Source of the DNA: Gordonia alkaliphila
Lineage (GTDB): Bacteria; Actinomycetota; Actinomycetes; Mycobacteriales; Mycobacteriaceae
Direction of reading: 5' to 3'
DNA length: 64,000 bases
NCBI RefSeq assembly: GCF_023017165.1
Contig: NZ_JALKBW010000001.1
Location: 930,001 to 994,000 of the forward strand
Made by a program: the position numbers and the translations under genes
Shown: positions 36,091 through 44,310 of the stretch, piece by piece
How positions within the stretch are numbered: position 1 is the stretch's first letter
Layout: each line of letters opens with the position of its first letter
Notes under the pieces: model-generated
Told to the model about the DNA's origin: nothing
The model's input: only the letters and a program-made list of their open reading frames with translations
Database searches by the model: none

Positions 36091-36259
36091 AAGCCTTCGC
36101 TTTCTACTCCACTGCCTGGCGACAGTGCTTGGTGATTTCGAGGCCATTGCACTTGCGAAGTGAACGACTTCTCGAGGCGGTGCCTGCAAACAGGGTGCCA
36201 TACGACAAATGACCTGGTCCAGGCCTTGACAAATGAAAACTCCGGCCAGCTTTTCGCGG

Positions 36260-36270
36260 AACTTTGCAAA
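36260..36270. promoter_or_regulatory. RamB-like operator upstream of isocitrate lyase
   Basis: AACTTTGCAAA matches the RamB consensus core known from Corynebacterium (ACTTTGCAAA). A weaker copy (CACTTGCGAAG) lies at 36150-36160. The 352-base gap 36091-36442 holds the icl promoter region with these sites and no gene; ramB itself is 1 kb away. Confidence 0.7.
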
Positions 36271-36442
36271 TCTTGTAAACCGAACCCCCGGGATCGGATT
36301 CACAAGGTCGCCAAAAAGTACGCGCGTACTGGGAAAACTCCGAACTCACGAGTAACCCCGAAGCGACGCGGTCCGGGACGACGGCCGTCCGCGACGCCGC
36401 GACCGCGCTCGGCGAACGTGCGTGATCTCACATCCGCACGTG

Positions 36443-37183
36443 TCAGCGGGCGGCGCGATCGACGGCAGCCTGCACCAGTGCGAGGTACTCGTCTTGGGGC
36501 AGCGGCGGGGTGATCTCCGCGGGCGCCGCGGGCTTGACGCCGGAGTCGGCGGAGCCGATGTTGAGCTGCACCGTGACCACGTCGCCGTTGGCGCGTCGCA
36601 CCAGCACGTTGGACAGCAACGAGCTGCGGACCAACGCCTTGCCGTCGGGCAGCGTAGTGACGCTGTCTGAGCGCAACACCAGCGCCTGCTCCACGGCGTC
36701 GCCGGTGGGTTTGGGCAGTTCGGTGCTGGTGGTGACGATCCGCGACTGCGCGAGCGTCCCCTTGCTGGGCACGGCGGTGACCACCGCGCAGACGCCGGTG
36801 GTGGTCCGACGATCGGCGTCGACGTCCCGGCGCACCGTGGTGACCAGCTCGGACAGGGTGCCGGTGTCCGACTGTGCCACCAGCAGCACCGTGTTGTCGG
36901 CGGCCAGTTCCGGGGTGAAGGCCGCGTCCGCGGTGGGGCGGCAGACGTCCGGGGTGAACGCCACCGTGCCGGACTGGTCCAGCGTGCGCTTGTTGGCCGC
37001 CACCAGGTCTTCGACGTCGGCCGGGACCACCGAATAGCCTGCGGGCAGCCGGTCCGAGGGCAGCACGAGGCCGGTCAGCGGCAGCTCGCCGTCGTCGGAT
37101 CCGCAGGCGGTCAGCAGCGTCGCCGCTCCGACGACCACCACCATCGTCGACAGGAATCGGTCGGGGCGCGCAAGAATGGACAC
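36443..37183 (-). CDS. Putative lipoprotein (DUF5642-like)
   Basis: A 246-residue protein with a lipoprotein signal peptide: charged start, hydrophobic stretch TMVVVVGAATLL and lipobox LTAC with the Cys at about residue 27. The mature part is an alpha/beta domain of about 200 residues (LPSDRLPAGYSVVPADVEDL, a TTTGVCAVVTAVPSKG strand). It resembles mycobacterial lipoproteins of the DUF5642 type; the assignment is tentative and function unknown. GTG start at 37183, 88 bases from the divergent ramB. Confidence 0.65.
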   Translation of the reverse strand: MSILARPDRFLSTMVVVVGAATLLTACGSDDGELPLTGLVLPSDRLPAGYSVVPADVEDLVAANKRTLDQSGTVAFTPDVCRPTADAAFTPELAADNTVLLVAQSDTGTLSELVTTVRRDVDADRRTTTGVCAVVTAVPSKGTLAQSRIVTTSTELPKPTGDAVEQALVLRSDSVTTLPDGKALVRSSLLSNVLVRRANGDVVTVQLNIGSADSGVKPAAPAEITPPLPQDEYLALVQAAVDRAAR

Positions 37184-37271
37184 GCGGCAACCGTACCGAT
37201 CGGCCGCCGGAAGAGACTGAGAGACACGTCGTGAAGACCGGAGGACGGGGAGACATGCTGGAGGCGGCTCG

Positions 37272-38693
37272 ATGAGCAAGACGTATGTGGGCTCGCGGCT
37301 GCGCCAGCTGCGTGGCGAGCGCGGCCTGTCCCAGCAGTCGATGGCGCGGACGCTCGGCATCTCGGCGTCGTACCTGAATCAGATGGAGCACGACTCCCGG
37401 CCGCTCACCGCGTCGGTCCTCGGGCGCATCAGCGAGGTCTTCGGGATCGACATCGGCTTCTTCGACCCGCAGGACGACGTCCGGCTGATCGCCGAACTGC
37501 GCGAGGCCCTGCTCGACGAGGACCTCGACGCCGATCCGTCGGCCAGCGACCCCGCCGAGATCAGCGCCATGGTCGCCGGGCACCGCACCATGGCCGAGGC
37601 GATGGCGCACCTGCACCGGCGCTACCGCCTGGTGTCCGAGCAGCTGGCCGCGGTGACCGCCGGGCGCGGCGACCCCGGGCTGCGCGGCACCATCAGCGCG
37701 CCGCACGAGGAGGTGCGGCACTTCTTCTCCAACCACCGCAACTACTTCCACGACCTCGACGTGGCGGCCGAGGAACTCACCTCGCGCATGCGAATGAACT
37801 CGGTGGACATCCGCACCGGCCTGGCCGACCGGATGTCGCAGGTGCACGGCGTGCGGATCGATCGACGCGTGGACCTCGGCGACAACGTGCTGCACCGCTT
37901 CGACCCCAAGGCCCGACGACTCGACTTCGCCGCCGCCCTCTCCATCGGTCAGCGCGCCTTCCGGATCGCCGCCGAGCTCGGCTACCTGGAGCACCGCGAC
38001 CTGATCGACACGCTGGTCGACGACGGCGCCTTCACCACCGAGGACGCCGCCGCCCTCGCCCGGCACGGCCTGGCCAACTACTTCGCCGGTGCCGCGGTGC
38101 TGCCGTACGAGCAGTTCCACGGCGCCGCCGAGGATTTCCGGTACGACATCGAGCGCCTGTCGGCGTTCTACACCGTCTCCTACGAGACCGTCTGCCACCG
38201 GCTGTCCACGCTGCAGCGCCCCAACCTGCGCGGGGTGCCGTGGACGTTCGTCCGGATCGACCGCGCGGGAAACATGTCCAAGCGGCAGTCGGCCACCAGC
38301 TTCCACTTCTCCGCCAGCGGCGGCACCTGCCCGCTGTGGAACGTCTACGAGACCTTCGGCTCCCCCGGCAAGATCCTCACGCAGATCACCGAGATGCCCG
38401 ACGGCCGCGAGTACTTCTGGATCTCCCGGACGGTGGAGCGTCGTGCCGCCCGGTACGGCCAGTCGCCGAAGACCTTCGCCATCGGCATGGGCTGCGAGCT
38501 GCGGCAGGCCGACCGCGTCGTCTACTCCGACGGCCTGGAACTGGGTCCGCAGGCCCGGACCACGCCGATCGGCGCGGGCTGCCGCGTCTGCGATCGCCGC
38601 GGCTGCGCGCAGCGGGCGTTCCCGCCGCTCGGCAGCACCCTCGAGATCGACGAACACGGCAGCACCGTCTCCCCGTACATGAGCCTCCCGTGA
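37272..38693 (+). CDS. ramB: Acetate metabolism transcriptional regulator RamB
   Basis: A 473-residue regulator. An N-terminal XRE helix-turn-helix (RLRQLRGERGLSQQSMARTLGISASYLNQMEHDSRPLTASV) is followed by an IrrE-like/DUF955 region (about 155-290) and a C-terminal domain with GAGCRVCDRRGCAQRAFPP cysteines. RamB represses or activates glyoxylate and acetate genes, including aceA, in corynebacteria and mycobacteria. It lies close to icl, as Rv0465c does to icl1 (from memory), and a matching operator is in front of icl. Confidence 0.93.
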   Translation: MSKTYVGSRLRQLRGERGLSQQSMARTLGISASYLNQMEHDSRPLTASVLGRISEVFGIDIGFFDPQDDVRLIAELREALLDEDLDADPSASDPAEISAMVAGHRTMAEAMAHLHRRYRLVSEQLAAVTAGRGDPGLRGTISAPHEEVRHFFSNHRNYFHDLDVAAEELTSRMRMNSVDIRTGLADRMSQVHGVRIDRRVDLGDNVLHRFDPKARRLDFAAALSIGQRAFRIAAELGYLEHRDLIDTLVDDGAFTTEDAAALARHGLANYFAGAAVLPYEQFHGAAEDFRYDIERLSAFYTVSYETVCHRLSTLQRPNLRGVPWTFVRIDRAGNMSKRQSATSFHFSASGGTCPLWNVYETFGSPGKILTQITEMPDGREYFWISRTVERRAARYGQSPKTFAIGMGCELRQADRVVYSDGLELGPQARTTPIGAGCRVCDRRGCAQRAFPPLGSTLEIDEHGSTVSPYMSLP

Positions 38694-38733
38694 CCCGCTG
38701 ACCCGCTGACCCGCGCCGTCCCCCGGCCCCCGC

Positions 38734-38801
38734 GTGTCGCGACCCTATTCGCGGGTCGCCGCCGGGGCTCCGGGCGCGAGGCGGCAGCAGGGTCGCGACA
38801 C
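38734..38801. repeat. Palindromic repeat, diverged third copy
   Basis: GTGTCGCGACCCT (38734-38746) pairs with AGGGTCGCGACAC (38789-38801). The outer arms match the elements at 12182 and 12827, but the inner 42 bases differ. It lies just after ramB. Confidence 0.75.
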
Positions 38802-38867
38802 GCCAGGAGAGCGGGGTGGGCGATCGCGAGTGATCCGCCCCACAGGCGTCGACTACCGTCGACACAC

Positions 38868-39401
38868 ATGAGCACTCCACGTGTCACACCCGGCGGGCTG
38901 CGCGAGCTGGGCCCGATCAACTGGGCCGTCGTACGCGCGATGTCGTTGGCGACGGGCACCGACAACGCCCACATCTTCGCCACGCTGGGCCGCAGCAAGG
39001 GACTCTTCCGCGGCTGGATGCACTTCTCGTCCCGCATGATGCCGCTCGGCGAACTCTCCCGCAAGGAGAGCGAGATGATCATCATCCGCGTCGCTCACCT
39101 GCGGGAATGCGACTACGAGCTGGATCACCACCGCCGCCTCGGCGCGCAGGCCGGTATCAACCCGAAGCTGTACGCCCAGATCGTCGAGGGGCCCGACGCC
39201 GGGTGGGGCGACCGCGAAGCGACCCTCCTGCGCGCCACCGACGAGATGATCGCCGGCCGGGACATCTCCGACGACACCTGGTCGGCGCTGCGTCGTCACC
39301 TGACCGAGCGCAAGGCCATCGCCTTCGTCATGCTCGTGGGCCAATACGACATGCTCGCCACCACCATCGGCGTGCTGCGCGTGCAGCGCGACGAGTTCTA
39401 G
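38868..39401 (+). CDS. Carboxymuconolactone decarboxylase/AhpD-like family protein, Rv0464c-like
   Basis: A 177-residue all-helical protein of the AhpD-like fold: SSRMMPLGELSRKESEMIIIRVAHLRECDYELDHHRRLG. The CxYExxHH arrangement has a single Cys, unlike the CxxC of true AhpD, so peroxidase activity is unlikely. Many such proteins have unknown function. It sits next to ramB as Rv0464c does (from memory). The methyltransferase gene follows after 12 bases. Confidence 0.85.
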   Translation: MSTPRVTPGGLRELGPINWAVVRAMSLATGTDNAHIFATLGRSKGLFRGWMHFSSRMMPLGELSRKESEMIIIRVAHLRECDYELDHHRRLGAQAGINPKLYAQIVEGPDAGWGDREATLLRATDEMIAGRDISDDTWSALRRHLTERKAIAFVMLVGQYDMLATTIGVLRVQRDEF

Positions 39402-39413
39402 GGCCGCGCGTTC

Positions 39414-40058
39414 GTGTCCATCGCCGCGCGCCTCATGCACAACAGGGCCTTCTCGCAGATCTACGAGACCCTGTGGCGACCGCTGTTCACCCGCGGATTC
39501 AGCCTGGGCGGATCGTCGACCCTGGACTACGACCGCGCGCTGCGCGCCTACCTCGCCCGCCCCGGCGAGCGTCGCGTCCTCGACATCGCCTGCGGCCCAG
39601 GCAATTACGCCGGCGACGCCAGCCGCGGCCTCACCGGCGACGGCGCCTACGTCGGCCTGGACTACTCCCGAGCGATGCTCGCGCAGGCCGCCCGCGACAA
39701 CGTCAGCGAGCGCGTCACCTTCCTCCGCGGCGACGCCCATCGTCTGCCGTTCGCGTCGGAATCCTTCGACACCGTCACCTGCCTCGCCGCGCTCTATCTG
39801 ATCGACGATCCACTCGCCGTGCTCGACGAGATGGTCCGCGTGACCGCGCCCGGCGGCGAGCTCATCATCTTCACCTCGGTGCGCGCCTCGATCGCCGCCC
39901 TCCCCGGGGCGCCGACGGTCGCCGGCCTCACCGGCCTGCGCGTCTTCGAGCGCACCGAGATCCTCGACCGGCTGCACGCGCACGAGTTGATCCACGTGGA
40001 ACAGACCGTCACCGGCGTCGGCCAGTACGTGCTCGCCCGCAAACCGCTGCGACACTGA
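39414..40058 (+). CDS. Class I SAM-dependent methyltransferase (UbiE/COQ5-like)
   Basis: A 214-residue methyltransferase: motif I VLDIACGPGNYAGDASRGL, motif II YVGLDYSRAML, FLRGDAHRLPFASESFDTV and a post-motif AALYLIDDPLAVLDEMVRV. The pattern fits the ubiE/phospholipid methyltransferase group; substrate unknown. GTG start at 39414. It follows the AhpD-like gene closely and is likely in the same transcript. Confidence 0.83.
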   Translation: MSIAARLMHNRAFSQIYETLWRPLFTRGFSLGGSSTLDYDRALRAYLARPGERRVLDIACGPGNYAGDASRGLTGDGAYVGLDYSRAMLAQAARDNVSERVTFLRGDAHRLPFASESFDTVTCLAALYLIDDPLAVLDEMVRVTAPGGELIIFTSVRASIAALPGAPTVAGLTGLRVFERTEILDRLHAHELIHVEQTVTGVGQYVLARKPLRH

Positions 40059-40080
40059 GACCTGCTGCACCCCAAGCGAT

Positions 40081-41505
40081 TCACTCCGGCTGGAGGCGTT
40101 CCAGTTCGTCGAGCGCGGCCAGCCACGCGTCGGTGATCGCCCAGACGTCGGGCACGTTGTCCGGGCAGCCGGCCACGCCGAGCCCGAACTTGCCGTCGTA
40201 GGAGACCGCGGTCAGGTTCACGTTCATGTCTTGGAACAGCGGACCGAACGGATAGATCGCCTCGAGTCGCGCGCCGCCGAGCCAGAGCGTCTCGCGCGGG
40301 CCGGCGATGTTGGAGAAGCAGGCGTGGAAGAACGGCGGTCGCAGCGGCGCCGCGAGGTCGTGCACGTAGGCGTTCGCGGCGACCCGCATCAGGTTCGGCG
40401 GCACCAGCTGGAGGAGGTCGGCGACGTCGACGGCCGGCCCACCGGTGCCGCGACCGGTCTTCACCCGGTTGGTGGTCTGGTGGATGATCGCCAGTCGCTC
40501 CAGCGGGTCGGGCAGGAAGACCGGCAGGCGGACCATGGCCAGGCTCCAACTGTTGAATGCCTCGTCGTCGGCGCTGCGGGTGGAGATCGGGACGAAGACC
40601 TGCAGCGGCGCGTCGGGCATGGCGTCGTGGGCGAGTAGCCATTCCCGCAGGGCGGTGGTGCAGGCGGCGACGAAGATGTCGTTCACGGTGACGTCGTAGG
40701 CTGCGCCGAGCGCGCGGAGCCGGTCGAGTTCCACGTCGACGAAGGCGTTGGTGCGACGCTCGGTGATCGGCTGGTTCAGCGGAGTGTCGGCCGGGGCCGC
40801 GCGCAGGCGGGGATCGGCGCCCTCGTCCTTAGCTCGCCGAGGTGCGTTCGCCATCGCGAACAGACGCTCGACGACGGCCCGTCCCAGCTGCGGGGTGCCG
40901 CGGCCGACGACGCGCGCCGCCCCGGCCACGTTGCCCGCCGTCTCGGCGAGCCAGTCGGCCAGCAGTCCGCCGGTGCCCGGCAGCGGCGCGGCCGGCTCGG
41001 GTTCGGGAACATCCGGCGCACCGTCGGGGTGGGTGGAGACCAGGGTGGGCAGCAGCCGATTCACGGCGCCGACGCCGTCGGACAGTGCGTGGCTGAACTT
41101 GACGGCGAGGGCGAGTCGGCCATCGGCGAGACCCTCGATCACCCAGGCCTCCCACAGCGGCTTGTCGTGCCCGAGGCGGTGGCGGTGGATGTCGTCGACC
41201 AGCGCGGCCACCTGCCGCGGACCACCCGGTGCCGGGACCGCGAGCCGATGCAGGTGTTTGCGGACGTCGAAGTCGGGATCGTCGACGAACACCGGCTGCC
41301 CCAAGCGGAGCGGCTTCTGCAGGATGCGGAGCCGGATCAGCGGATTGAGCGGCAGCCGTTCGACGAGCTGCGAATAGAGGTGATCAGCGTCGAACTCCGG
41401 TCCCGCGGTTGCCGGGTCGAGCACCAGCAGCGCGGTGATGTGAATATTCATCGGCCCCGCCTCGGCGTTCACCGGAATCGCATCCATGCCCGTCAGCCGT
41501 TCCAT
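40081..41505 (-). CDS. Wax ester synthase/diacylglycerol acyltransferase (WS/DGAT) family protein
   Basis: A 474-residue acyltransferase. The active-site motif HHxxxDG appears as SHALSDG (139 is the catalytic His; 138 is Ser instead of His). Further family blocks are LNPLIRLRILQ, DPDFDVRKHLHRL, KPLWEAWVIEGL, PLQVFVPISTR and a CFSNIAGPRETLWLGG segment near the C-terminus. WS/DGATs make triacylglycerol or wax esters from acyl-CoA at the membrane or on lipid bodies. Such storage fits the HbhA and fatty-acid genes nearby. Confidence 0.9.
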   Translation of the reverse strand: MERLTGMDAIPVNAEAGPMNIHITALLVLDPATAGPEFDADHLYSQLVERLPLNPLIRLRILQKPLRLGQPVFVDDPDFDVRKHLHRLAVPAPGGPRQVAALVDDIHRHRLGHDKPLWEAWVIEGLADGRLALAVKFSHALSDGVGAVNRLLPTLVSTHPDGAPDVPEPEPAAPLPGTGGLLADWLAETAGNVAGAARVVGRGTPQLGRAVVERLFAMANAPRRAKDEGADPRLRAAPADTPLNQPITERRTNAFVDVELDRLRALGAAYDVTVNDIFVAACTTALREWLLAHDAMPDAPLQVFVPISTRSADDEAFNSWSLAMVRLPVFLPDPLERLAIIHQTTNRVKTGRGTGGPAVDVADLLQLVPPNLMRVAANAYVHDLAAPLRPPFFHACFSNIAGPRETLWLGGARLEAIYPFGPLFQDMNVNLTAVSYDGKFGLGVAGCPDNVPDVWAITDAWLAALDELERLQPE

Positions 41506-41697
41506 ACCGCTCCCTCACTCATCCCGGACGTCCCCGGGCAGTCGATCACGTGCCCGACCCCGTCGGGGCGGGAATCGCGCGAACCGCAACCAACGGCCCC
41601 CATCGATCGACAGCACGCCGCTAAGCCACCGGTCAGCGGTCGAGCGTGGTTCAATCCGAAGGAAGACCCGAGTCCGACGATCCGAGGAGCACAACCG

Positions 41698-41934
41698 ATG
41701 AGTGACGAGCTGTTCGAGTACGAGACCAAGGAAGAAGTCACACGCGAGGAAGCCGCCGCCACGCTGCGCGAACTGGCGGACACCATCGCCCGGCACAACG
41801 AGGTCTCCTTCACCGCGAACAACAAGGTGGTGCGCATCGACATCCCCGACCGCGTCCGCCTGAAGGTCGAGATGGAACGCGGCCACGCCGACGGTAAGTC
41901 CGAACTGGAAGTGAAGCTCTCCTGGCGCGAGTGA
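41698..41934 (+). CDS. Amphi-Trp domain protein
   Basis: A 78-residue protein (LFEYETKEEVTREEAAATL, LADTIARHNEVSF, a strand VVRIDIPDRVRLKVEMER and the C-terminal ELEVKLSWRE). This is the amphi-Trp domain, a small amphipathic domain ending in a conserved Trp, of unknown function. ATG 41698 has GAGGAG at 41684-41689. Confidence 0.78.
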   Translation: MSDELFEYETKEEVTREEAAATLRELADTIARHNEVSFTANNKVVRIDIPDRVRLKVEMERGHADGKSELEVKLSWRE

Positions 41935-41939
41935 CAGAC

Positions 41940-41983
41940 CAGCGGCGCCGGACTGTGCGAGTGTGCACAGCCCGACGCCGCTG
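41940..41983. terminator. Bidirectional hairpin between convergent genes
   Basis: CAGCGGCG (41940-41947) pairs with CGCCGCTG (41976-41983), with an inner CTGTGC/GTGCACAG stem. It lies between the amphi-Trp gene and the convergent secreted-protein gene. Confidence 0.7.
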
Positions 41984-41997
41984 ACGTACTACCGGAC

Positions 41998-44019
41998 TCA
42001 GGCAGCCGGCTCCACCTCAGGCACCGGAGCCTCGTTGACCTCCATCGGGTACTGCTTGAGCAGATCGTTCGTCGTCGTCGACGGCTCGACGACCACCTGC
42101 GCATCCCGCTTCTCGCTCTGGCCGTCGCTCTGGTTCAGATTCAGGTTCCCCTGCTGCCCATCGCCCGGGACGTCGGCGGCTGTCGGGACAGGTGTGTCGG
42201 CGGCGGTATCTCCGCCCTTCTGCGCCAGGTCGGCGAGGACGCCGGTGACCTGCGAACTCTGCTTGGACGTCGCGTTGAGTGCGGCGGTGCCGAGATCGGC
42301 CGCACCCTGGAAGACGAGGGTGGCCGGCGGCGTGATGATCGCGCGGAAGATCGGATCGAGGATCTTCTGGCCGGTGCCGAACGGATCGAGCAGACCGAGG
42401 CCGGTCGGATCGGTGATGCCTGCCATCCCGAGCAGGAACGCCGGGTCCAGCGTGATGATGCTGGTCGGCAGACTCGAGCCGAGAGCGCCGGTCAGCATGC
42501 CGAGGACGGCGTCGTCGACGGCCGGCGCGTCGGGCTTGTCACCGAGTTGGAACGACGGCAGGCCCACCCCGAAGAACGACGGGCTGGTGTAGCCGATGCC
42601 CTGCGGCCCGAAGTTGAACGAGCCCATCGAGTAGACCAGCGGGACCGGGATCCCCAGACCGTCGATGGCCGCGATGGTCCAGCCCGAGTTGTACGCGATC
42701 CCGTCCGGTCCGATCTGGAACGACTCGAGGACCGACGTGGCGTTGGCACCGACACCCAGCACCGGCACCGACCAACCCTGCGAACGGCTACCCAGCACGC
42801 CGCTGATGGTCTGGCCGTTCTGGCTCACCATGCCCGGCGAGTACTGGCCGCCCGTGGTGAACAGGCCGAACGGCAGCGCGATCCCGCTGGCCAGCACCGG
42901 CACGGTGGTCACCTGATCGCCGACGATCACCTGCGTGGTGGACATCAGCCAGCCGAGCGAGCTGTCGCCGAAGGCGTTGTACTGGCCGCCCGCCTCGCGC
43001 TTGGTCAGCGAGAAGCCGGGCACGTCGATGCCGTTGAGCTGGTTGAGCGCGTTCTCCACGCCGGGGTTGGGGTTGTACGTGGTGTCGATGGTCGACGACC
43101 ACGCCTTGCAGCCCGTCGTGACACCCAAGACCTTCTTGAACTCCACGCACTTCCGCACGTCCAGGGTGTCCAGGGTGCCGATCTGGTCGCGGAAGTTCTG
43201 CTTCAGCGATTCCGAGGTGACCGGGTCGACGGCGTAGCGTTCCTGCACCAGCCAGGTCTTGCCGTCGATCTGCAGCAGCGGCCAGTTGTAGGCGTGATTC
43301 CACGCGTTCCGATCGTGCTGCACGTCGGGCAGACCGAGCAGACCCAGCGGATCGCCGAGGTCGAGCTTGTCCACGACGTAGCCGGCATCCTGATCCACCG
43401 TGTTCCACGTCGGCCAGACCGTCCCCGCAGCGGCCAATCCGTTCTGCACAAGCGTCGTCGCGTCCACGCCCAGCAAGGCGGCGACCGTCGCCGCCGGCTT
43501 CGGCATCACCTGCACCGCGGTGTCGCCGGCGGCGAGCACGGTGGGAAGCACCATCGCGTACTGCGGAAGTCCGGCGACGAGGCCGCCGAGGCCGAACACT
43601 CCCCCGGCGCCCGGCACGTGGGAGGTGTCCGGGGTGTCGAGTGCCGAGCCGGTCATGTCGAGCACGCCGGACAGGAAGTCCAGGCTCTCGGACTCCGTGG
43701 TCTTGGTGTTGCTGATCGACGGGAACATGCCGTCGGGACCGATCGAGCCGAGCGGCGCGAGGATCGCGCGCTGGGTCTGTCCGAGCGCGTCGGAGACGAT
43801 GATCAGGTTGTTCCACGTGTCGTAGTCGTGCTGCGCGTTGGCCGCGGCGTTGATCTGCTGGGCCTGCGCCACCGCGGGCCCCATGGCGATCGACGCCGAG
43901 ATGAAGGCGGCACCTGCGGCCGTCGCGATCTTGCGCTTGTTGAAGCCCACCCGTGCGGTTCGTCGTTCTTGCGCCCGCCGCAGCGTCCGTCGGCTCGGCT
44001 TCCGGTGCGATCCGTTCAT
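41998..44019 (-). CDS. Large secreted protein of unknown function
   Basis: A 673-residue protein. It has an Arg-rich N-terminus, a signal peptide (KIATAAGAAFISASIAMGPAVAQAQQ, cut after AQA) and a mature chain with many Gly/Pro/Thr segments. One block repeats a GPDGIAYNSGW / GPQGIGYTSPSFFG pattern, suggesting repeated beta units. The C-terminus is acidic and disordered. I recognise no enzyme motif; one Cys pair (RKCVEFK and TTGCKAW) could form a disulfide. ATG 44019 has GAGAGGGGA upstream; a palindrome at 44079 is a likely operator. Confidence 0.72.
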   Translation of the reverse strand: MNGSHRKPSRRTLRRAQERRTARVGFNKRKIATAAGAAFISASIAMGPAVAQAQQINAAANAQHDYDTWNNLIIVSDALGQTQRAILAPLGSIGPDGMFPSISNTKTTESESLDFLSGVLDMTGSALDTPDTSHVPGAGGVFGLGGLVAGLPQYAMVLPTVLAAGDTAVQVMPKPAATVAALLGVDATTLVQNGLAAAGTVWPTWNTVDQDAGYVVDKLDLGDPLGLLGLPDVQHDRNAWNHAYNWPLLQIDGKTWLVQERYAVDPVTSESLKQNFRDQIGTLDTLDVRKCVEFKKVLGVTTGCKAWSSTIDTTYNPNPGVENALNQLNGIDVPGFSLTKREAGGQYNAFGDSSLGWLMSTTQVIVGDQVTTVPVLASGIALPFGLFTTGGQYSPGMVSQNGQTISGVLGSRSQGWSVPVLGVGANATSVLESFQIGPDGIAYNSGWTIAAIDGLGIPVPLVYSMGSFNFGPQGIGYTSPSFFGVGLPSFQLGDKPDAPAVDDAVLGMLTGALGSSLPTSIITLDPAFLLGMAGITDPTGLGLLDPFGTGQKILDPIFRAIITPPATLVFQGAADLGTAALNATSKQSSQVTGVLADLAQKGGDTAADTPVPTAADVPGDGQQGNLNLNQSDGQSEKRDAQVVVEPSTTTNDLLKQYPMEVNEAPVPEVEPAA

Positions 44020-44078
44020 GTATCTGGTCCCCTCTCGTGCCGCAGATTCCCTATCTGCTTGGCCCGAGTATCGAGGCG

Positions 44079-44097
44079 GGTAACGACAGTCGTTACC
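44079..44097. promoter_or_regulatory. Perfect palindrome upstream of the secreted protein
   Basis: GGTAACGACAGTCGTTACC has 9-base arms around one base and lies 60 bases upstream of the 44019 start. It is a probable regulator-binding site. The 291-base gap 44020-44310 holds this and, at its other end, the iron-box region of the divergent operon. Confidence 0.6.
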
Positions 44098-44253
44098 TCC
44101 GAACGTGGTTTCCGGAGCGATTTCATCACTTTGGACGACAAACGTCCCAGAAATGGGGTCACCGCAGGTGGGGGCCCAAAACGGGGGTACCGTCACCGGT
44201 CCGAACGGGAGGCACGAGGCGGGTATTTCCGGGCCCGGGGTTCCCCGGCAGGG

Positions 44254-44272
44254 TTAGGTAAGGATAGGCTAT
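44254..44272 (+). promoter_or_regulatory. IdeR/DtxR-like iron box upstream of the methyltransferase operon
   Basis: TTAGGTAAGGATAGGCTAT matches the 19-bp DtxR/IdeR consensus at 13 positions. It overlaps an inverted repeat AAGGATAGG (44260-44268) / CCTATCCTT (44283-44291). Both cover the probable promoter (TATTGT -10-like at 44270), 39 bases before the ATG at 44311. Confidence 0.45.
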
Positions 44273-44310
44273 TGTATGCATACCTATCCTTCCTATCTAG
44301 GAGCGTCGCC

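Noticed and set aside
44041..44097. Reading the GGTAAC...GTTACC palindrome as an MtrA box
   Set aside because: MtrA sites are direct repeats; this is an inverted repeat, so the binder is left open.
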